DNA of 64,000 bases from Rhizobium esperanzae (GCF_002204185.1 NZ_MXPU01000014.1:1-64000), one strand, 5' to 3'. Shown: positions 17,780 through 26,681, counted from the first letter of the stretch. Program-made: numbers and translations. Notes: generated from the sequence alone by a model not told the origin.

Positions 17780-18910
17780 TTAGTTCATTGCGTCGGTGAG
17801 AATCTTCGGTGCCTGGTCGCCGTTCGACTGCGGCCACGCCTCGATCAGGTTATCGCGGGTCACCGCAAGGGCCGGGAGCACGACGTAGGGAGGTGCGTCC
17901 TTTCCGAGAAGGGCGTATCCGGCAAGGATGCCCTCGGCATAACCGGCGCCGTACGGACGCTGGGATCCGGTTCCCTTGACGTAACCCTTCTTAGCCATGT
18001 CGATCGAGATGTTGACGCCAAGGTCGCAAGTGGTGATGACGAGGCTCTTGGACGCGCCCGCTGCGCGCGCCGCTGACAGGACGCCTTCTGTTGGCACGTC
18101 CCACACGGCCCAGATGCCATTGAGGTTGGGGTGGGCCGTCAGCATTGCGGAGGCGACGCGCTCGGATTCGCTTGAGAAATCAGGGCCTCCGACACCGGTC
18201 TCCTGGACGACCTTAATATCCGGATAATCCTTGATCGCTTCCTTGAAGCCGACCACGCGTTCTTTGGTGGCAAAAAGGTCGGACGCATGCGGGATGAGAC
18301 CAATTTCGCCCTTGCCGTCGAGCGCCTTGGCCATGAGCAGTGCGGCGACCTTTCCCATCCCGCGGTTGTCGGAAGAGACGAGGCTCACATAGTCTTTGCC
18401 AGCCTTCATCCCGGCGCCGGTCTGGTCAAGGAAGATGATCTTAATGCCAGCGGCAGCAGCTTTCTTGTATGCTGCGGCCGTGGCTGACTGCTCGGCGGGA
18501 ACGGTAATCATGACGTCAGGTTTGAGCGCCATGACGCTTTCGATGTCTGAAACTTGCTGCTCCGCGCGATATCCAGCATCAGTCGTCGCAACGATTTCGA
18601 CGCCGAGCTCTTCCAGGGCCTTCTTTTGCCCGGCCATCTGGGCCTTGGCCCAGTCAGACGCCGTGTAGTGCATCACAATGGCCGCTTTGGCATGCTTCGC
18701 CTTGATCTTTTCGATCTCTTCGGCGGATAGCTTCAGGTCGCTCGCGAGGGTCGCTTTTTCGCCGTTGGGCCCGCTTGCCGGGTGACTTTCAATATCCTTG
18801 ATCTGTTTATCGATATCGACCGCGAAGGCGCTCGGCGCATAGGCAGCGCTACCGCCGAGGGCAGTGGCAAGGGCGATCATCTGTAAGGACTTGCGCATCG
18901 TCAAAGGCAT
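17780..18910 (-). CDS. Sugar-binding periplasmic protein, CUT2 transporter
   Basis: A 376-residue ribose-type binding protein and the first gene of the minus-strand operon. It begins with a Sec signal peptide (MPLTMRKSLQMIALATALGG, cut after about SAFA). The mature part has the periplasmic-binding-protein fold with AIVMHYTASDWAKAQMAG, VMALKPDVMITVPAEQ and FLDQTGAG segments. It carries a longer N-terminal leader (about 50 residues before AAIVMHY) than RbsB. The related binding protein at 59611 has a similar extension. The transported sugar is unknown. The 14-bp palindrome starts 35 bases upstream of the ATG. Confidence 0.9.
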   Translation of the reverse strand: MPLTMRKSLQMIALATALGGSAAYAPSAFAVDIDKQIKDIESHPASGPNGEKATLASDLKLSAEEIEKIKAKHAKAAIVMHYTASDWAKAQMAGQKKALEELGVEIVATTDAGYRAEQQVSDIESVMALKPDVMITVPAEQSATAAAYKKAAAAGIKIIFLDQTGAGMKAGKDYVSLVSSDNRGMGKVAALLMAKALDGKGEIGLIPHASDLFATKERVVGFKEAIKDYPDIKVVQETGVGGPDFSSESERVASAMLTAHPNLNGIWAVWDVPTEGVLSAARAAGASKSLVITTCDLGVNISIDMAKKGYVKGTGSQRPYGAGYAEGILAGYALLGKDAPPYVVLPALAVTRDNLIEAWPQSNGDQAPKILTDAMN

Positions 18911-18944
18911 TTCGGTTCCTCCCTTTAAGGCCTATTGAGTTCAA

Positions 18945-18958
18945 TAACGTATACGTTA
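18945..18958. promoter_or_regulatory. Perfect palindrome TAACGTATACGTTA, probable GntR operator
   Basis: TAACGTATACGTTA is a perfect 14-bp inverted repeat, 35 bases before the first gene of the minus-strand transporter operon. Its size and position fit a dimeric GntR-family operator. The best candidate regulator is the GntR protein encoded inside the same operon at 13545-14255. I did not see a second copy in the window. Confidence 0.6.
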
Positions 18959-19205
18959 ATGCATTTGTAAAAGCTGTCAACTGAAGAAATGTCGGGAAAC
19001 ATCGGCGAGCCGCATCGAGCATTCCGCATTTGGAATGGTTTCAACCACCCGTGAGTGCCCAACGCGGTAGTCATCACGGTGGTCGTCTTGTCCGTTTGCC
19101 ACCAAACGGATCGAGGCAGACCGCCCCCGTGAAAGCGACCCGGGACGATCCTTCCGGCTCCCGATGGACGCGGTAGCCAAATAAAAGCTATTGCGCAAAT
19201 ACAGA

Positions 19206-19226
19206 GGTATAAGGTATGAGGTATGA
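19206..19226. promoter_or_regulatory. GGTAT triple repeat, probable operator of the tkt operon
   Basis: GGTAT begins at 19206, 19213 and 19220, an exact 7-bp period, and the middle copy extends as GGTATGAGG. The same arrangement occurs at 26560-26584, and related sites are at 25667, 28987 and 37144. It lies 140 bases before the tkt start. The likely binder is the GntR regulator encoded at 24934-25635. Confidence 0.6.
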
Positions 19227-19366
19227 TGTCGATGGGCAGACTCTTCGCAGTCGCAGCGGAATGTGATATTGTTATGTTTATCGTGTGTATTGCGTTATTT
19301 TGTGTTCTGATATTGTGATGTCCAGAAAAATGCGCCACATTGGTCGCGGTTTATGGGGAGGAAGAA

Positions 19367-21361
19367 TTGACAGCAGCAGTTTCGATCCGCGATCTCGCGA
19401 ACGCTATCCGTGTCCTGTCGATCGACGCGGTTGAGGCCGCAAAGTCCGGGCACCCCGGAATGCCCATGGGCATGGCTGATGCGGCGGCGGTGCTGTTCGG
19501 CCGGCACCTCAAGTTCGATTCAAGCGAACCTGGCTGGCCGGACCGCGATCGTTTCGTCCTGTCGAACGGCCATGGCTCGATGCTGCTCTACAGCCTTCTG
19601 CACCTCACCGGGTACAAAGACATGACCATTGAGCAGGTTCGCAACTTCCGCCAATGGGGCTCCAAAACGCCAGGTCATCCCGAATATGGGCACACCGCTG
19701 GCGTCGAGACGACCACCGGGCCGCTCGGACAGGGGATCGCGTCGGCTGTCGGAATGGCTATTGCGGAGCGGCGCCTATCAACCGAATTTGGCGCAGCGCT
19801 TGTCGATCACCGGACGTACGTTTTCTGTGGAGATGGGTGTCTCATGGAAGGTGTTGGTCAGGAAGCTGCTTCGCTGGCCGGCCACCTGCAGCTCGGCAAG
19901 TTGATCGTCCTTTACGACGACAACTCCATCACCATCGACGGCTCGACCGCAATCGCGTTTTCAGAAGATGTGCTCGCGAGGTTCGACGCGTACGGATGGC
20001 ACACGCAGCGCGTTGACGGTCATGATCCGGATGCGATCGACGCGGCGATCTCGCAGGCGAAGGCGGAAGCATCCAGACCATCCCTCATAGCCCTGAAAAC
20101 CATCATTGGATACGGCTCTCCGTCAAGGGCAGGAACAAGCTCCGTACATGGTGCACCGCTCGGCGCCAGCGAAGCCGCCGCGACGAAGGCAGTCTATGGC
20201 TGGACGGCGGACACTTTCGAGATTCCTGCTCCAATCCTCAAAACTTGGCGCGAAGTCGGCGCGAAGGGCGCCAAGGCGCGCAAGGACTGGCAAGCGCGGC
20301 TCGAAGCAGCGGGCGCAGATGTCAGAAGTGAGTTTGAACGCCGCACCGCCGGCTCATTGCCAGCGCGATATGAGGAAGCGGTCAACGCCGCCAAGGCAAA
20401 GCTGCTCGACAAGCCGCAATCAGTGGCAACGCGTAAGGCAAGCCAGATCGCACTGGAAGCGCTGACGGAGCTGCTTCCGGAAATGATCGGCGGGTCCGCT
20501 GACCTCACCCACTCAAACTTGACCCGGGTTCCGGCCGTCGACAGCGATTTCACCGCCGCTGCAAGCGGGCGGTATGTCAGCTATGGCGTTAGAGAGTTTG
20601 CCATGGCCGCCGCGATGAACGGTATGGCGGCTCACGGCGGCGTCATACCCTATGGTGGCACGTTCCTCGTCTTCTCGGATTATTGCCGCAATGCCATTCG
20701 TGTGGCGGCTCTGATGGGCGTCCGCTCTATCTTCGTGATGACGCATGACTCGATCGGTCTTGGCGAAGACGGTCCGACGCACCAGCCGGTCGAGCATCTT
20801 GCCAGCCTCAGGGCAATGCCGAACTTGCATGTATTCCGGCCCGCCGACACCATCGAGACGCTGGAATGCTGGGATCTTGCAATAACCAGCAAGAACACGC
20901 CGTCGGTTTTGGCGCTCTCGCGGCAGAATGTCCCGCAACTGCGCGCCCAGCGTGACGGCATCAATCGCTGCGCACGGGGAGCCTATGTGCTGCGGGAAGC
21001 GAGCAGCGAACGTGCCGTCACAATCATCGCCACTGGAACGGAAGTCGCGCTTGCGATCCAGGCTGCCGACGAGCTTGAGGCGAGAAACGTTCCCGCCGCT
21101 GTCGTCTCGATGCCGAGCTGGGATCTCTTCGAAAAGCAGCCCAAGGATTACCGCAGCTCGGTCCTCGGCAACGCGCCGCGCATTGCCGTGGAAGCGCTCT
21201 CGAAGTTCGGCTGGACTAGGTATGTCGACAGCGAAGACGACGTGATCGGGATGTCCGGCTTCGGAGCGTCTGCGCCGGCCGAGACGCTGTACGAGCAATT
21301 TGGGATCACGCGTGACGCAATCGTCACGCGCGCCCTAGCAAGGATAAGGGGCAAGCAATGA
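19367..21361 (+). CDS. tkt: Transketolase
   Basis: A thiamine diphosphate enzyme moving two-carbon ketol units between sugar phosphates. It has 664 residues, full length for the family. Motifs: SGHPGMPMG, GHGSMLLYSLLHLTGY, GPLGQG, the cofactor/Mg site GDGCLMEGVGQEA ending DDNSITIDG, and THDSIGLGEDGPTHQPVEHL in the second half. I placed the start at TTG 19367 because GGGGAGGAA lies just upstream; the longer frame has no such site. It heads a five-gene operon with fbp, fba, eryH and rpiB, so it probably disposes of erythrose 4-phosphate and sedoheptulose 7-phosphate. Confidence 0.95.
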   Translation: MTAAVSIRDLANAIRVLSIDAVEAAKSGHPGMPMGMADAAAVLFGRHLKFDSSEPGWPDRDRFVLSNGHGSMLLYSLLHLTGYKDMTIEQVRNFRQWGSKTPGHPEYGHTAGVETTTGPLGQGIASAVGMAIAERRLSTEFGAALVDHRTYVFCGDGCLMEGVGQEAASLAGHLQLGKLIVLYDDNSITIDGSTAIAFSEDVLARFDAYGWHTQRVDGHDPDAIDAAISQAKAEASRPSLIALKTIIGYGSPSRAGTSSVHGAPLGASEAAATKAVYGWTADTFEIPAPILKTWREVGAKGAKARKDWQARLEAAGADVRSEFERRTAGSLPARYEEAVNAAKAKLLDKPQSVATRKASQIALEALTELLPEMIGGSADLTHSNLTRVPAVDSDFTAAASGRYVSYGVREFAMAAAMNGMAAHGGVIPYGGTFLVFSDYCRNAIRVAALMGVRSIFVMTHDSIGLGEDGPTHQPVEHLASLRAMPNLHVFRPADTIETLECWDLAITSKNTPSVLALSRQNVPQLRAQRDGINRCARGAYVLREASSERAVTIIATGTEVALAIQAADELEARNVPAAVVSMPSWDLFEKQPKDYRSSVLGNAPRIAVEALSKFGWTRYVDSEDDVIGMSGFGASAPAETLYEQFGITRDAIVTRALARIRGKQ

Positions 21362-22380
21362 GCGCGCCGGCGACACCCGGAAATGACGAAGCGGGCGTCC
21401 AGTATGGTTCTGTCGATGAGTACCTCTCGACCTGGGCTGGTGAAGATTTGTCCCGTCAGGGGGTGGCGGCTCTAATCAACGGTGTGTTGGATGCCGCCTG
21501 TCTTTTATCCGCACGCATCGCAGCCGGTTCCCTGGAGGGCGATCTGGCCCACCTTGTCGGATCAAATACCGACGGTGATGCGCAAAAGGCAATCGACATC
21601 GCGTCGCACGAGTTGTTCATCGAAATACTCGCACGCGCAGGCGCTGCCAGGGTCCTGTCCGAGGAGGCCGACGCGCCAGTTATGCTCAATGGCCAGCATT
21701 TTGCGGTCGCAATCGATCCGATCGACGGTTCAGGCAATGTCGGGCTGGGCACGCCCGTCGGCACGATCTTCTCGATCATGCCTTTCTGCGAAGCTGAAGA
21801 TCCCTTTTTAACCCCTGGAAAGCGCCAGGCCGCGGCCGGTTATGTCTCATTCGGCAACACCGTCGATTTGGGCTTTTCGGTCGGTGAGGGTGTGCTGCTG
21901 GCGACGATGCATCCCCAAACCGGCGAGTTCCTGATCGTCAAAAGGCAGGTTCTGATACCTTGCGACACGTCCGAGCTTGCATATAACGCTTCCAACCACC
22001 GTCACCTTCACCCTGCCATGAGCCTGTATCTTCAGGATTGTCTGACCGGCAAGGAGGGAACGCGCGGCCGTGATTTCAACATGCGTTGGCTCGGATCGGC
22101 AGTCGGAGAGCTCCACCGGATCCTGATCAGGGGCGGTGTGTTCTTCTACGCCGGCGACAAGCGACCCGGCTTTGAAAATGGGCGCCTTCGACTGGTGTAT
22201 GAAGCGAATCCGATCGCGTTCCTGATGGAGCAGGCCGGGGGGCGGGCCACCGACGGCACGACCGCCATCCTGGACAAGATCCCGACCTCTCACCATTGCC
22301 GCACGCCGCTGGTTTTCGGTTCGGCGACGGAGGTCGACGTGATCGCAAGCTATCTCAATTCCAATCCAACCAGCGAGTAA
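21358..22380 (+). CDS. fbp: Fructose/sedoheptulose bisphosphatase, class I
   Basis: A 340-residue class I fructose-1,6-bisphosphatase. The metal site is FAVAIDPIDGSGNVGLGTP near residue 118, with SEEAD before it and the substrate loop GGVFFYAGDKRPGFENGRLR. The late YEANPIAFLMEQAGGRA carries the conserved metal-binding Glu. Related CbbF enzymes in Calvin-cycle operons also hydrolyse sedoheptulose 1,7-bisphosphate. The start codon overlaps the tkt stop by 4 bases, indicating coupled translation. Because aldolase and transketolase are its neighbours, a sedoheptulose-bisphosphatase role is a reasonable inference. Confidence 0.93.
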   Translation: MSAPATPGNDEAGVQYGSVDEYLSTWAGEDLSRQGVAALINGVLDAACLLSARIAAGSLEGDLAHLVGSNTDGDAQKAIDIASHELFIEILARAGAARVLSEEADAPVMLNGQHFAVAIDPIDGSGNVGLGTPVGTIFSIMPFCEAEDPFLTPGKRQAAAGYVSFGNTVDLGFSVGEGVLLATMHPQTGEFLIVKRQVLIPCDTSELAYNASNHRHLHPAMSLYLQDCLTGKEGTRGRDFNMRWLGSAVGELHRILIRGGVFFYAGDKRPGFENGRLRLVYEANPIAFLMEQAGGRATDGTTAILDKIPTSHHCRTPLVFGSATEVDVIASYLNSNPTSE

Positions 22381-22386
22381 CATGTC

Positions 22387-23436
22387 ATGGCCAGGATTAC
22401 TCTCCGCCAGCTGCTGGATGATGCCGCCGAACACGGCTACGGCGTCCCGGCGTTCAACATTAACAACATGGAACAGGCGCTTGCCATCATGGAAGCGGCC
22501 GACGGAACGGATTCGCCTGTCATCCTCCAGGCGAGCCGTGGGGCGCGAGCCTATGTCAACGACATCATGCTCAAGCACATGATGGAGGCGGTGACGGAAA
22601 TCTATCCGCATATCCCCGTTTGCGTCCATCTTGACCACGGAAACGAACCGAGCACCTGCGTCACCGCGATCCAGCATGGTTTTACGTCCGTAATGATGGA
22701 CGGATCGATCCTTGCTGACGGGAAAACCGCGGCGGATTGGGACTACAACGTCAAGGTCACGAGAAGCGTCAGCGACACGGCCCATTGGGCAGGGGTTTCG
22801 GTGGAAGGGGAGCTTGGCGTTCTGGGCTCGCTTGAGACCGGTGCGGGCGAGGCGGAAGACGGTCACGGCGTCGAAGGCAAGCTCGATCCGCATCAGCTTC
22901 TGACCGATCCGGAGGAGGCGGCGAAATTTGTCGCGGAGACCAAGGTGGATGCGCTTGCCGTCGCAATGGGCACCAGCCATGGCGCCTACAAGTTCTCACG
23001 CCGGCCGGACGGTGACGTGCTGGCAATGGATGTTATCGAGGCGATCCACCGGAAACTTCCGAATACCCATCTCGTCATGCACGGTTCGTCAAGCGTGCCG
23101 GAGGAGTTGCAGGAAATCTTCAATCGCTTCGGCGGGCGGATGAAGCCCACCTGGGGCGTGCCGCTCGAGGAAATCCTGCGCGGCATTCGGCATGGTGTGC
23201 GAAAGGTCAACATCGACACGGATTGCCGCATGGCAATGACCGGGCAGGTGCGCCGAGTGCTGTCCGAAGATCCGACAGAATTCGACCCTCGCAAATATTT
23301 GAAGCCCGCAATGACGGCGCTTTCGAAGCTTTGTCGCGAAAGATTCGAAGCTTTCGGAACGGCAGGGCGCGCAAGCTCTATCAACGTCGTGCCACTCGCG
23401 GAAATGGCGAAGCGGTATCGAGCCGGCTCGCTCTAG
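22387..23436 (+). CDS. fba: Class II fructose-bisphosphate aldolase, Calvin-cycle subtype
   Basis: A 349-residue zinc aldolase. Zinc and active-site signatures: VCVHLDHGNEPSTC, SVMMDGSIL, VSVEGELGVLG, AMGTSHGAYKF, LVMHGSSSVPEE and VRKVNIDTDCRMA. The length and the GRMKPTWGVPLEEI insertion match the CbbA subtype found with Calvin-cycle genes. It can join dihydroxyacetone phosphate to glyceraldehyde 3-phosphate or to erythrose 4-phosphate, the latter giving sedoheptulose 1,7-bisphosphate. It follows fbp by 6 bases. Confidence 0.94.
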   Translation: MARITLRQLLDDAAEHGYGVPAFNINNMEQALAIMEAADGTDSPVILQASRGARAYVNDIMLKHMMEAVTEIYPHIPVCVHLDHGNEPSTCVTAIQHGFTSVMMDGSILADGKTAADWDYNVKVTRSVSDTAHWAGVSVEGELGVLGSLETGAGEAEDGHGVEGKLDPHQLLTDPEEAAKFVAETKVDALAVAMGTSHGAYKFSRRPDGDVLAMDVIEAIHRKLPNTHLVMHGSSSVPEELQEIFNRFGGRMKPTWGVPLEEILRGIRHGVRKVNIDTDCRMAMTGQVRRVLSEDPTEFDPRKYLKPAMTALSKLCRERFEAFGTAGRASSINVVPLAEMAKRYRAGSL

Positions 23437-23478
23437 GTAGGTCACAGCAGTTCGAACGCAAACGTGGTGAAGCGGGAC

Positions 23479-24249
23479 ATGACCGAGAAGAAAACCCTCT
23501 GGATTGGCACCAGCTGGAAGATGAACAAGACGCTTGCCGATGCCGCGCAATTTGCGCACGGTCTCAGGGCCGCAGACATCACGTCCCATCCGCGCATCCA
23601 GCGCTTTGTCATCCCTCCTTTCACTGTTGTCCGGGAAGTGAAGACCACATTGGCGGGCACGTCGGTAAAGGTCGGCGCGCAGAACATGCACTGGGACGAG
23701 GAGGGCGCCTGGACGGGCGAGATTTCGGCCTTGATGCTTACAGACTGCAACCTCGACATCGTCGAGCTTGGTCACTCCGAGAGGCGTGAACATTTCGGTG
23801 AGACGGACGTGACGGTAGGACTGAAAGTCGAGGCGGCGGTTCGCCACGGCTTGATCCCGCTCATCTGCATAGGGGAGACACTTTCCGAACGCGAGGCCGG
23901 GCGAGCCCGCGACGTCCTCGAGCGCCAGGTTCGTGGCGCGTTGGGAAGCCTTTCTACCGACCAGAAGCACAAACCGATACTGCTTGCCTACGAGCCTGTT
24001 TGGGCCATTGGCGTCGATGGGATCCCCGCGACAGCGGACTACGCCGACGCCCGCCAGGCCGAGATCATCGCGTTCGCGGAAGCCGTGCTCGGCCGGCGCA
24101 TTCCCTGCCTCTACGGCGGTTCGGTCAACGCAGACAACTGCGAAGAGCTCATATCCTGCCCTCATGTCGATGGGCTGTTCATCGGCCGCTCGGCCTGGAA
24201 GATCGAGGGCTACCTCGACATCCTCGAAAAGTGCGCGGCCAAAATCTGA
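23479..24249 (+). CDS. eryH: Triosephosphate isomerase homologue, EryH/LerI type
   Basis: A TIM-barrel isomerase of 256 residues. Motifs: IGTSWKMNKT (active-site Asn and Lys), VELGHSERREHFGE (His), LAYEPVWAIG (catalytic Glu) and YGGSVNADNCEEL. The SWKMNKT variant, in place of the usual NWKMNG, and the rpiB gene just downstream match the EryH/EryI pair of rhizobial and Brucella erythritol catabolism. There EryH (LerI) interconverts L-erythrulose 1-phosphate and D-erythrulose 4-phosphate. The start at ATG 23479 is preferred; a GTG at 23464 is possible. Assignment to EryH rather than housekeeping TpiA rests on context and these sequence traits. Confidence 0.82.
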   Translation: MTEKKTLWIGTSWKMNKTLADAAQFAHGLRAADITSHPRIQRFVIPPFTVVREVKTTLAGTSVKVGAQNMHWDEEGAWTGEISALMLTDCNLDIVELGHSERREHFGETDVTVGLKVEAAVRHGLIPLICIGETLSEREAGRARDVLERQVRGALGSLSTDQKHKPILLAYEPVWAIGVDGIPATADYADARQAEIIAFAEAVLGRRIPCLYGGSVNADNCEELISCPHVDGLFIGRSAWKIEGYLDILEKCAAKI

Positions 24250-24261
24250 GGAGTGATGAAG

Positions 24262-24717
24262 ATGAAAATTGCAGTAGCAGGCGACAGCGCGGGCGAGGGC
24301 CTCGCCAAGGTCCTCGCCGATTATCTCAAGGACCGTTTTGAGGTGTTCGAGGTCTCCCGGACGGACGCCGGTCTCGACGATTTCTATGCGAACCTCTCCG
24401 ACAGGGTCGCCAACGGCGTGCTCGACGGCACCTATGACAAGGCCATCCTGGTGTGCGGCACCGGGATCGGCGTCTGCATTTCGGCAAACAAGGTGCCGGG
24501 TATTAGGGCAGCCCTCACACACGATACTTATTCCGCCGAGCGGGCGGCGTTGTCGAACAACGCCCAGATCATTACCATGGGCGCCCGCGTCATTGGATCG
24601 GAACTTGCGAAGACGATCGTCGACTCATTCCTCGCCCAGAGGTTCGACGAGAACGGTCGCTCGGCCAGCAATGTTGCCGCCATCGACGAGGTCGATACGA
24701 AATACCACGCCCGCTAG
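24262..24717 (+). CDS. rpiB: RpiB-family sugar-phosphate isomerase, EryI/DerI type
   Basis: A 151-residue RpiB/LacAB-family isomerase. It begins MKIAVAGDSAGEGLAKVLAD and carries the catalytic-cysteine motif ILVCGTGIGVCISANKVPGI, then THDTYSAERAALSNNAQI. The N-terminal AGDSAGEGLA and overall sequence match EryI, which turns D-erythrulose 4-phosphate into D-erythrose 4-phosphate, rather than ribose-5-phosphate RpiB (which has SDHAG). ATG 24262 is best because GAGGAG ends 8 bases upstream; earlier in-frame GTG/ATG codons sit inside that site. It is the last gene of the operon, followed by a strong hairpin. Confidence 0.85.
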   Translation: MKIAVAGDSAGEGLAKVLADYLKDRFEVFEVSRTDAGLDDFYANLSDRVANGVLDGTYDKAILVCGTGIGVCISANKVPGIRAALTHDTYSAERAALSNNAQIITMGARVIGSELAKTIVDSFLAQRFDENGRSASNVAAIDEVDTKYHAR

Positions 24718-24750
24718 TTGGAAGGCTGGGCATGCATTGCTCGCGGTCGA

Positions 24751-24777
24751 TGCGCCAGGCGCAATCAGCCTGGCGCA
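24751..24777 (+). terminator. Hairpin terminator of the tkt operon
   Basis: A perfect 10-bp stem (tgcgccaggc with gcctggcgca) and a 7-base loop, followed by ttatcgtttt. It lies 33 bases after the rpiB stop and also faces the convergent GntR gene, so it may act in both directions. Confidence 0.8.
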
Positions 24778-24933
24778 TTATCGTTTTCTGGCAATTTTCA
24801 GAACCCGGCGAATAGGCCGGGCGGCATACGGTATCCGGGCTTCGCGTCCGCCTTCAGATGCCGCCGGTGATGATCGCAGTGCGACCTGCGGGAAATGTAA
24901 GATGCGCCACGCCTTGACGTGATGCCCTGGCTG

Positions 24934-25635
24934 TCATTTCAGCAGGGATGTGCGGAAGTGTTCCATGTTTTCCTCGACGCTCTCGCGGCTGAGGTCACCG
25001 GTCTTTCTGTCCCGGATCATCTGAAACATGTGTTCGTGGAGATCGACTGCGCGCCATTTGCCACTGACCTCTAGCGATTTTTGCACCCAAGGCGCGACCA
25101 TCGTCAGCACGAAGTCGGCGATCACGACGATCAACGGGTTTCCGGCGGCTTTGTATATTGCTCGGTGGAAATCGAGATCGGCCTTGAGGAGATCTTCGAT
25201 CGCGGAGTTCGCATCCTCCGACAGCCTTTTTAGTCGGTCGATGCACTCTCTCATCGTGGCGAGGTCTTCGTCCGTACGCCGCAGCGACGCGAGTTCTGAA
25301 CAGTTGCGGTCGAAAATGTATCGCAGTTCCATCAGCATCTCAGGCGTCGAGCTCTGAAGATAGAGCTGAAACATCGCGAGCGGCATCGCCGGAAGGCCTT
25401 CGTCCTTACGGATGTAATTTCCAAAGCCATGACGCGTCTCGACAAGACCCGAGACCGCGAGCGTTTTGATCGCCTCTCTGATTGGAGTGCGACTGATCCC
25501 GAGAAGCTGGGCCAGCTCTTTTTCATTGGGAAGTTTGTCACCAGGCCCGAGGTTGCCTTTGGCAATTTCGCCCGTAATGTAGTCGAGCGCTATGTCCAGC
25601 CGGCTTGGGATTTTCTTTGGGTCAACAGACAGCAT
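24934..25635 (-). CDS. GntR-family regulator, FCD type; probable regulator of the RuBisCO-like gene cluster
   Basis: A 233-residue regulator. The GntR winged helix spans roughly residues 12-75 (NEKELAQLLGISRTPIREAI), followed by an FCD ligand domain with KADLDFHRAIYKAAGNP and a later His near LHEHMFQMI. FCD-type GntR proteins bind sites of the form TnGTnnnACnA, often as repressors released by an organic acid or sugar phosphate. A GGTATGACC site lies 32-47 bases before its own start. Matching sites stand before four neighbouring units, so it is the natural candidate to control them and itself. Confidence 0.88.
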   Translation of the reverse strand: MLSVDPKKIPSRLDIALDYITGEIAKGNLGPGDKLPNEKELAQLLGISRTPIREAIKTLAVSGLVETRHGFGNYIRKDEGLPAMPLAMFQLYLQSSTPEMLMELRYIFDRNCSELASLRRTDEDLATMRECIDRLKRLSEDANSAIEDLLKADLDFHRAIYKAAGNPLIVVIADFVLTMVAPWVQKSLEVSGKWRAVDLHEHMFQMIRDRKTGDLSRESVEENMEHFRTSLLK

Positions 25636-25666
25636 TCCTGGTCACGCTCCAATCAGAAATCGAAAA

Positions 25667-25682
25667 GGTACGAGGTCATACC
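25667..25682. promoter_or_regulatory. GGTATGACC operator before the GntR gene
   Basis: On the minus strand the site reads GGTATGACCTCGTACC; on the plus strand GGTAC at 25667 and GGTCATACC at 25674 are 7 bp apart. Its layout is the same as the 37144 site (GGTATGACCTTATACC). The position just upstream of the regulator gene suggests autoregulation. Confidence 0.65.
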
Positions 25683-25735
25683 GCGTTTTCCCGCTTGCGA
25701 CAAATGCCGAACGTCGAACTGGCCACCTCTCCAGG

Positions 25736-26530
25736 TTATTCGCTGATTTGTCCCAGCCGCTTCGAGGCTTTTGGATCGAATGGGAACATGAGGCCAGCGG
25801 CCAGGAAGCCGCCGTCGACGTTCAGGGTGTGCCCCGTAATATAGGCAGCATCGTCGCTCGCCAGGAACACCGCGGCATCAGCGATTTCCGATGGTTCGCC
25901 ATAACGGCGTTGCGGAACGAGCCGATGATAGGCGTCACGCGTTTCGACCGTGTGCATGACTTTCGAGACCTCGGTCAATATCGGGCCCGGTGCGATGTTA
26001 TTCACATTGATTCCCGATTCCGCGAGTTCGACCGCCATAACCTTCGTGAGGAGTTCGACGCCGGCCTTTGAGGCTCCATAGGCCGAACGCCCGACACCTC
26101 CCTTCTGACCGGACAGCGAAGCGATATTGATGATCCGCCCATAGCCTTTGGCGGCCATGATCCGAGCAAAGGCTTGCGCCACGAGGAATGTTCCGGTCAG
26201 ATTGATCCGGACGACGCGTTCGAATTCCTCCCGTGAGCTTTCGAGAAACAGAGTGGTTGCGCCCACGCCCGCGTTGTTCACGAGTATGTCGACCGTGCCG
26301 AATCGGCCAATCGTTTCCTTAACGATCGTCTCAACGTCTTCGTTGACGGAAATATCGGCGCGGACGGCCAAAGCCCGCTCCCCAAGCCGCTCGGCGGCTT
26401 CGTTCGCCACTTCCAGATCGCGGTCGACGATAACGACATTCGCGCCTTCGCGAACATAGGCTTCAGCGATTGCCAGTCCGATGCCCCGGCCAGCGCCCGT
26501 CACCACGGCAGTGCGTCCAGAAAGTCTCAT
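25736..26530 (-). CDS. Short-chain dehydrogenase/reductase (sugar or polyol type)
   Basis: A 264-residue classical SDR. Motifs: VVTGAGRGIGLA near residue 9, an acidic residue in IVDRDLEV suggesting NAD, LVNNAGVG, INIASLSGQ with the catalytic Ser, YGASKAG with Tyr-Lys, and NIAPGPILTE. The C-terminal GHTLNVDGGF is typical of sugar, polyol and 3-oxoacyl reductases. Start ATG 26530 sits behind GGAGGACGACG; the long upstream extension of the frame crosses the operator and is rejected. It is transcribed divergently from the DUF1537 kinase, and the operator array lies between them. Confidence 0.88.
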   Translation of the reverse strand: MRLSGRTAVVTGAGRGIGLAIAEAYVREGANVVIVDRDLEVANEAAERLGERALAVRADISVNEDVETIVKETIGRFGTVDILVNNAGVGATTLFLESSREEFERVVRINLTGTFLVAQAFARIMAAKGYGRIINIASLSGQKGGVGRSAYGASKAGVELLTKVMAVELAESGINVNNIAPGPILTEVSKVMHTVETRDAYHRLVPQRRYGEPSEIADAAVFLASDDAAYITGHTLNVDGGFLAAGLMFPFDPKASKRLGQISE

Positions 26531-26559
26531 CTCGTCGTCCTCCAATTTTCTCGATATGA

Positions 26560-26584
26560 GGTATAAGGTATAAGGTATGACCTT
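26560..26584. promoter_or_regulatory. GGTAT triple repeat ending in GGTATGACC, divergent operator
   Basis: GGTAT begins at 26560, 26567 and 26574, a 7-bp period, and the last copy is the symmetric AAGGTATGACCTT (arms AAGGT and ACCTT). It lies 30 bases before the minus-strand SDR start and about 100 before the plus-strand kinase start, so one regulator could control both promoters. Confidence 0.7.
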
Positions 26585-26681
26585 GACAGAGTTATGAGCT
26601 GCTTCTATGAGTATTGTCAAGAGTGAAGCCCGGCTGATGTATGGAGGAAGATATCCTCGGCCGGGATATTGGGAGGATCCG

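Larger units (their letters stand above)
18911..19366. other. Divergent regulatory region between two sugar operons
   Basis: 456 bases separating the minus-strand transporter operon and the plus-strand tkt operon. They contain the 14-bp palindrome at 18945-18958 and the GGTAT repeat array at 19206-19226. A distinctly AT-rich tract at about 19260-19325 probably contains the tkt promoter. No gene is evident. Confidence 0.6.

Noticed and set aside
21847..24522. Long minus-strand frames opposite fbp, fba, eryH and rpiB
   Set aside because: They mirror well-conserved plus-strand enzymes in high-GC DNA and show no protein family.
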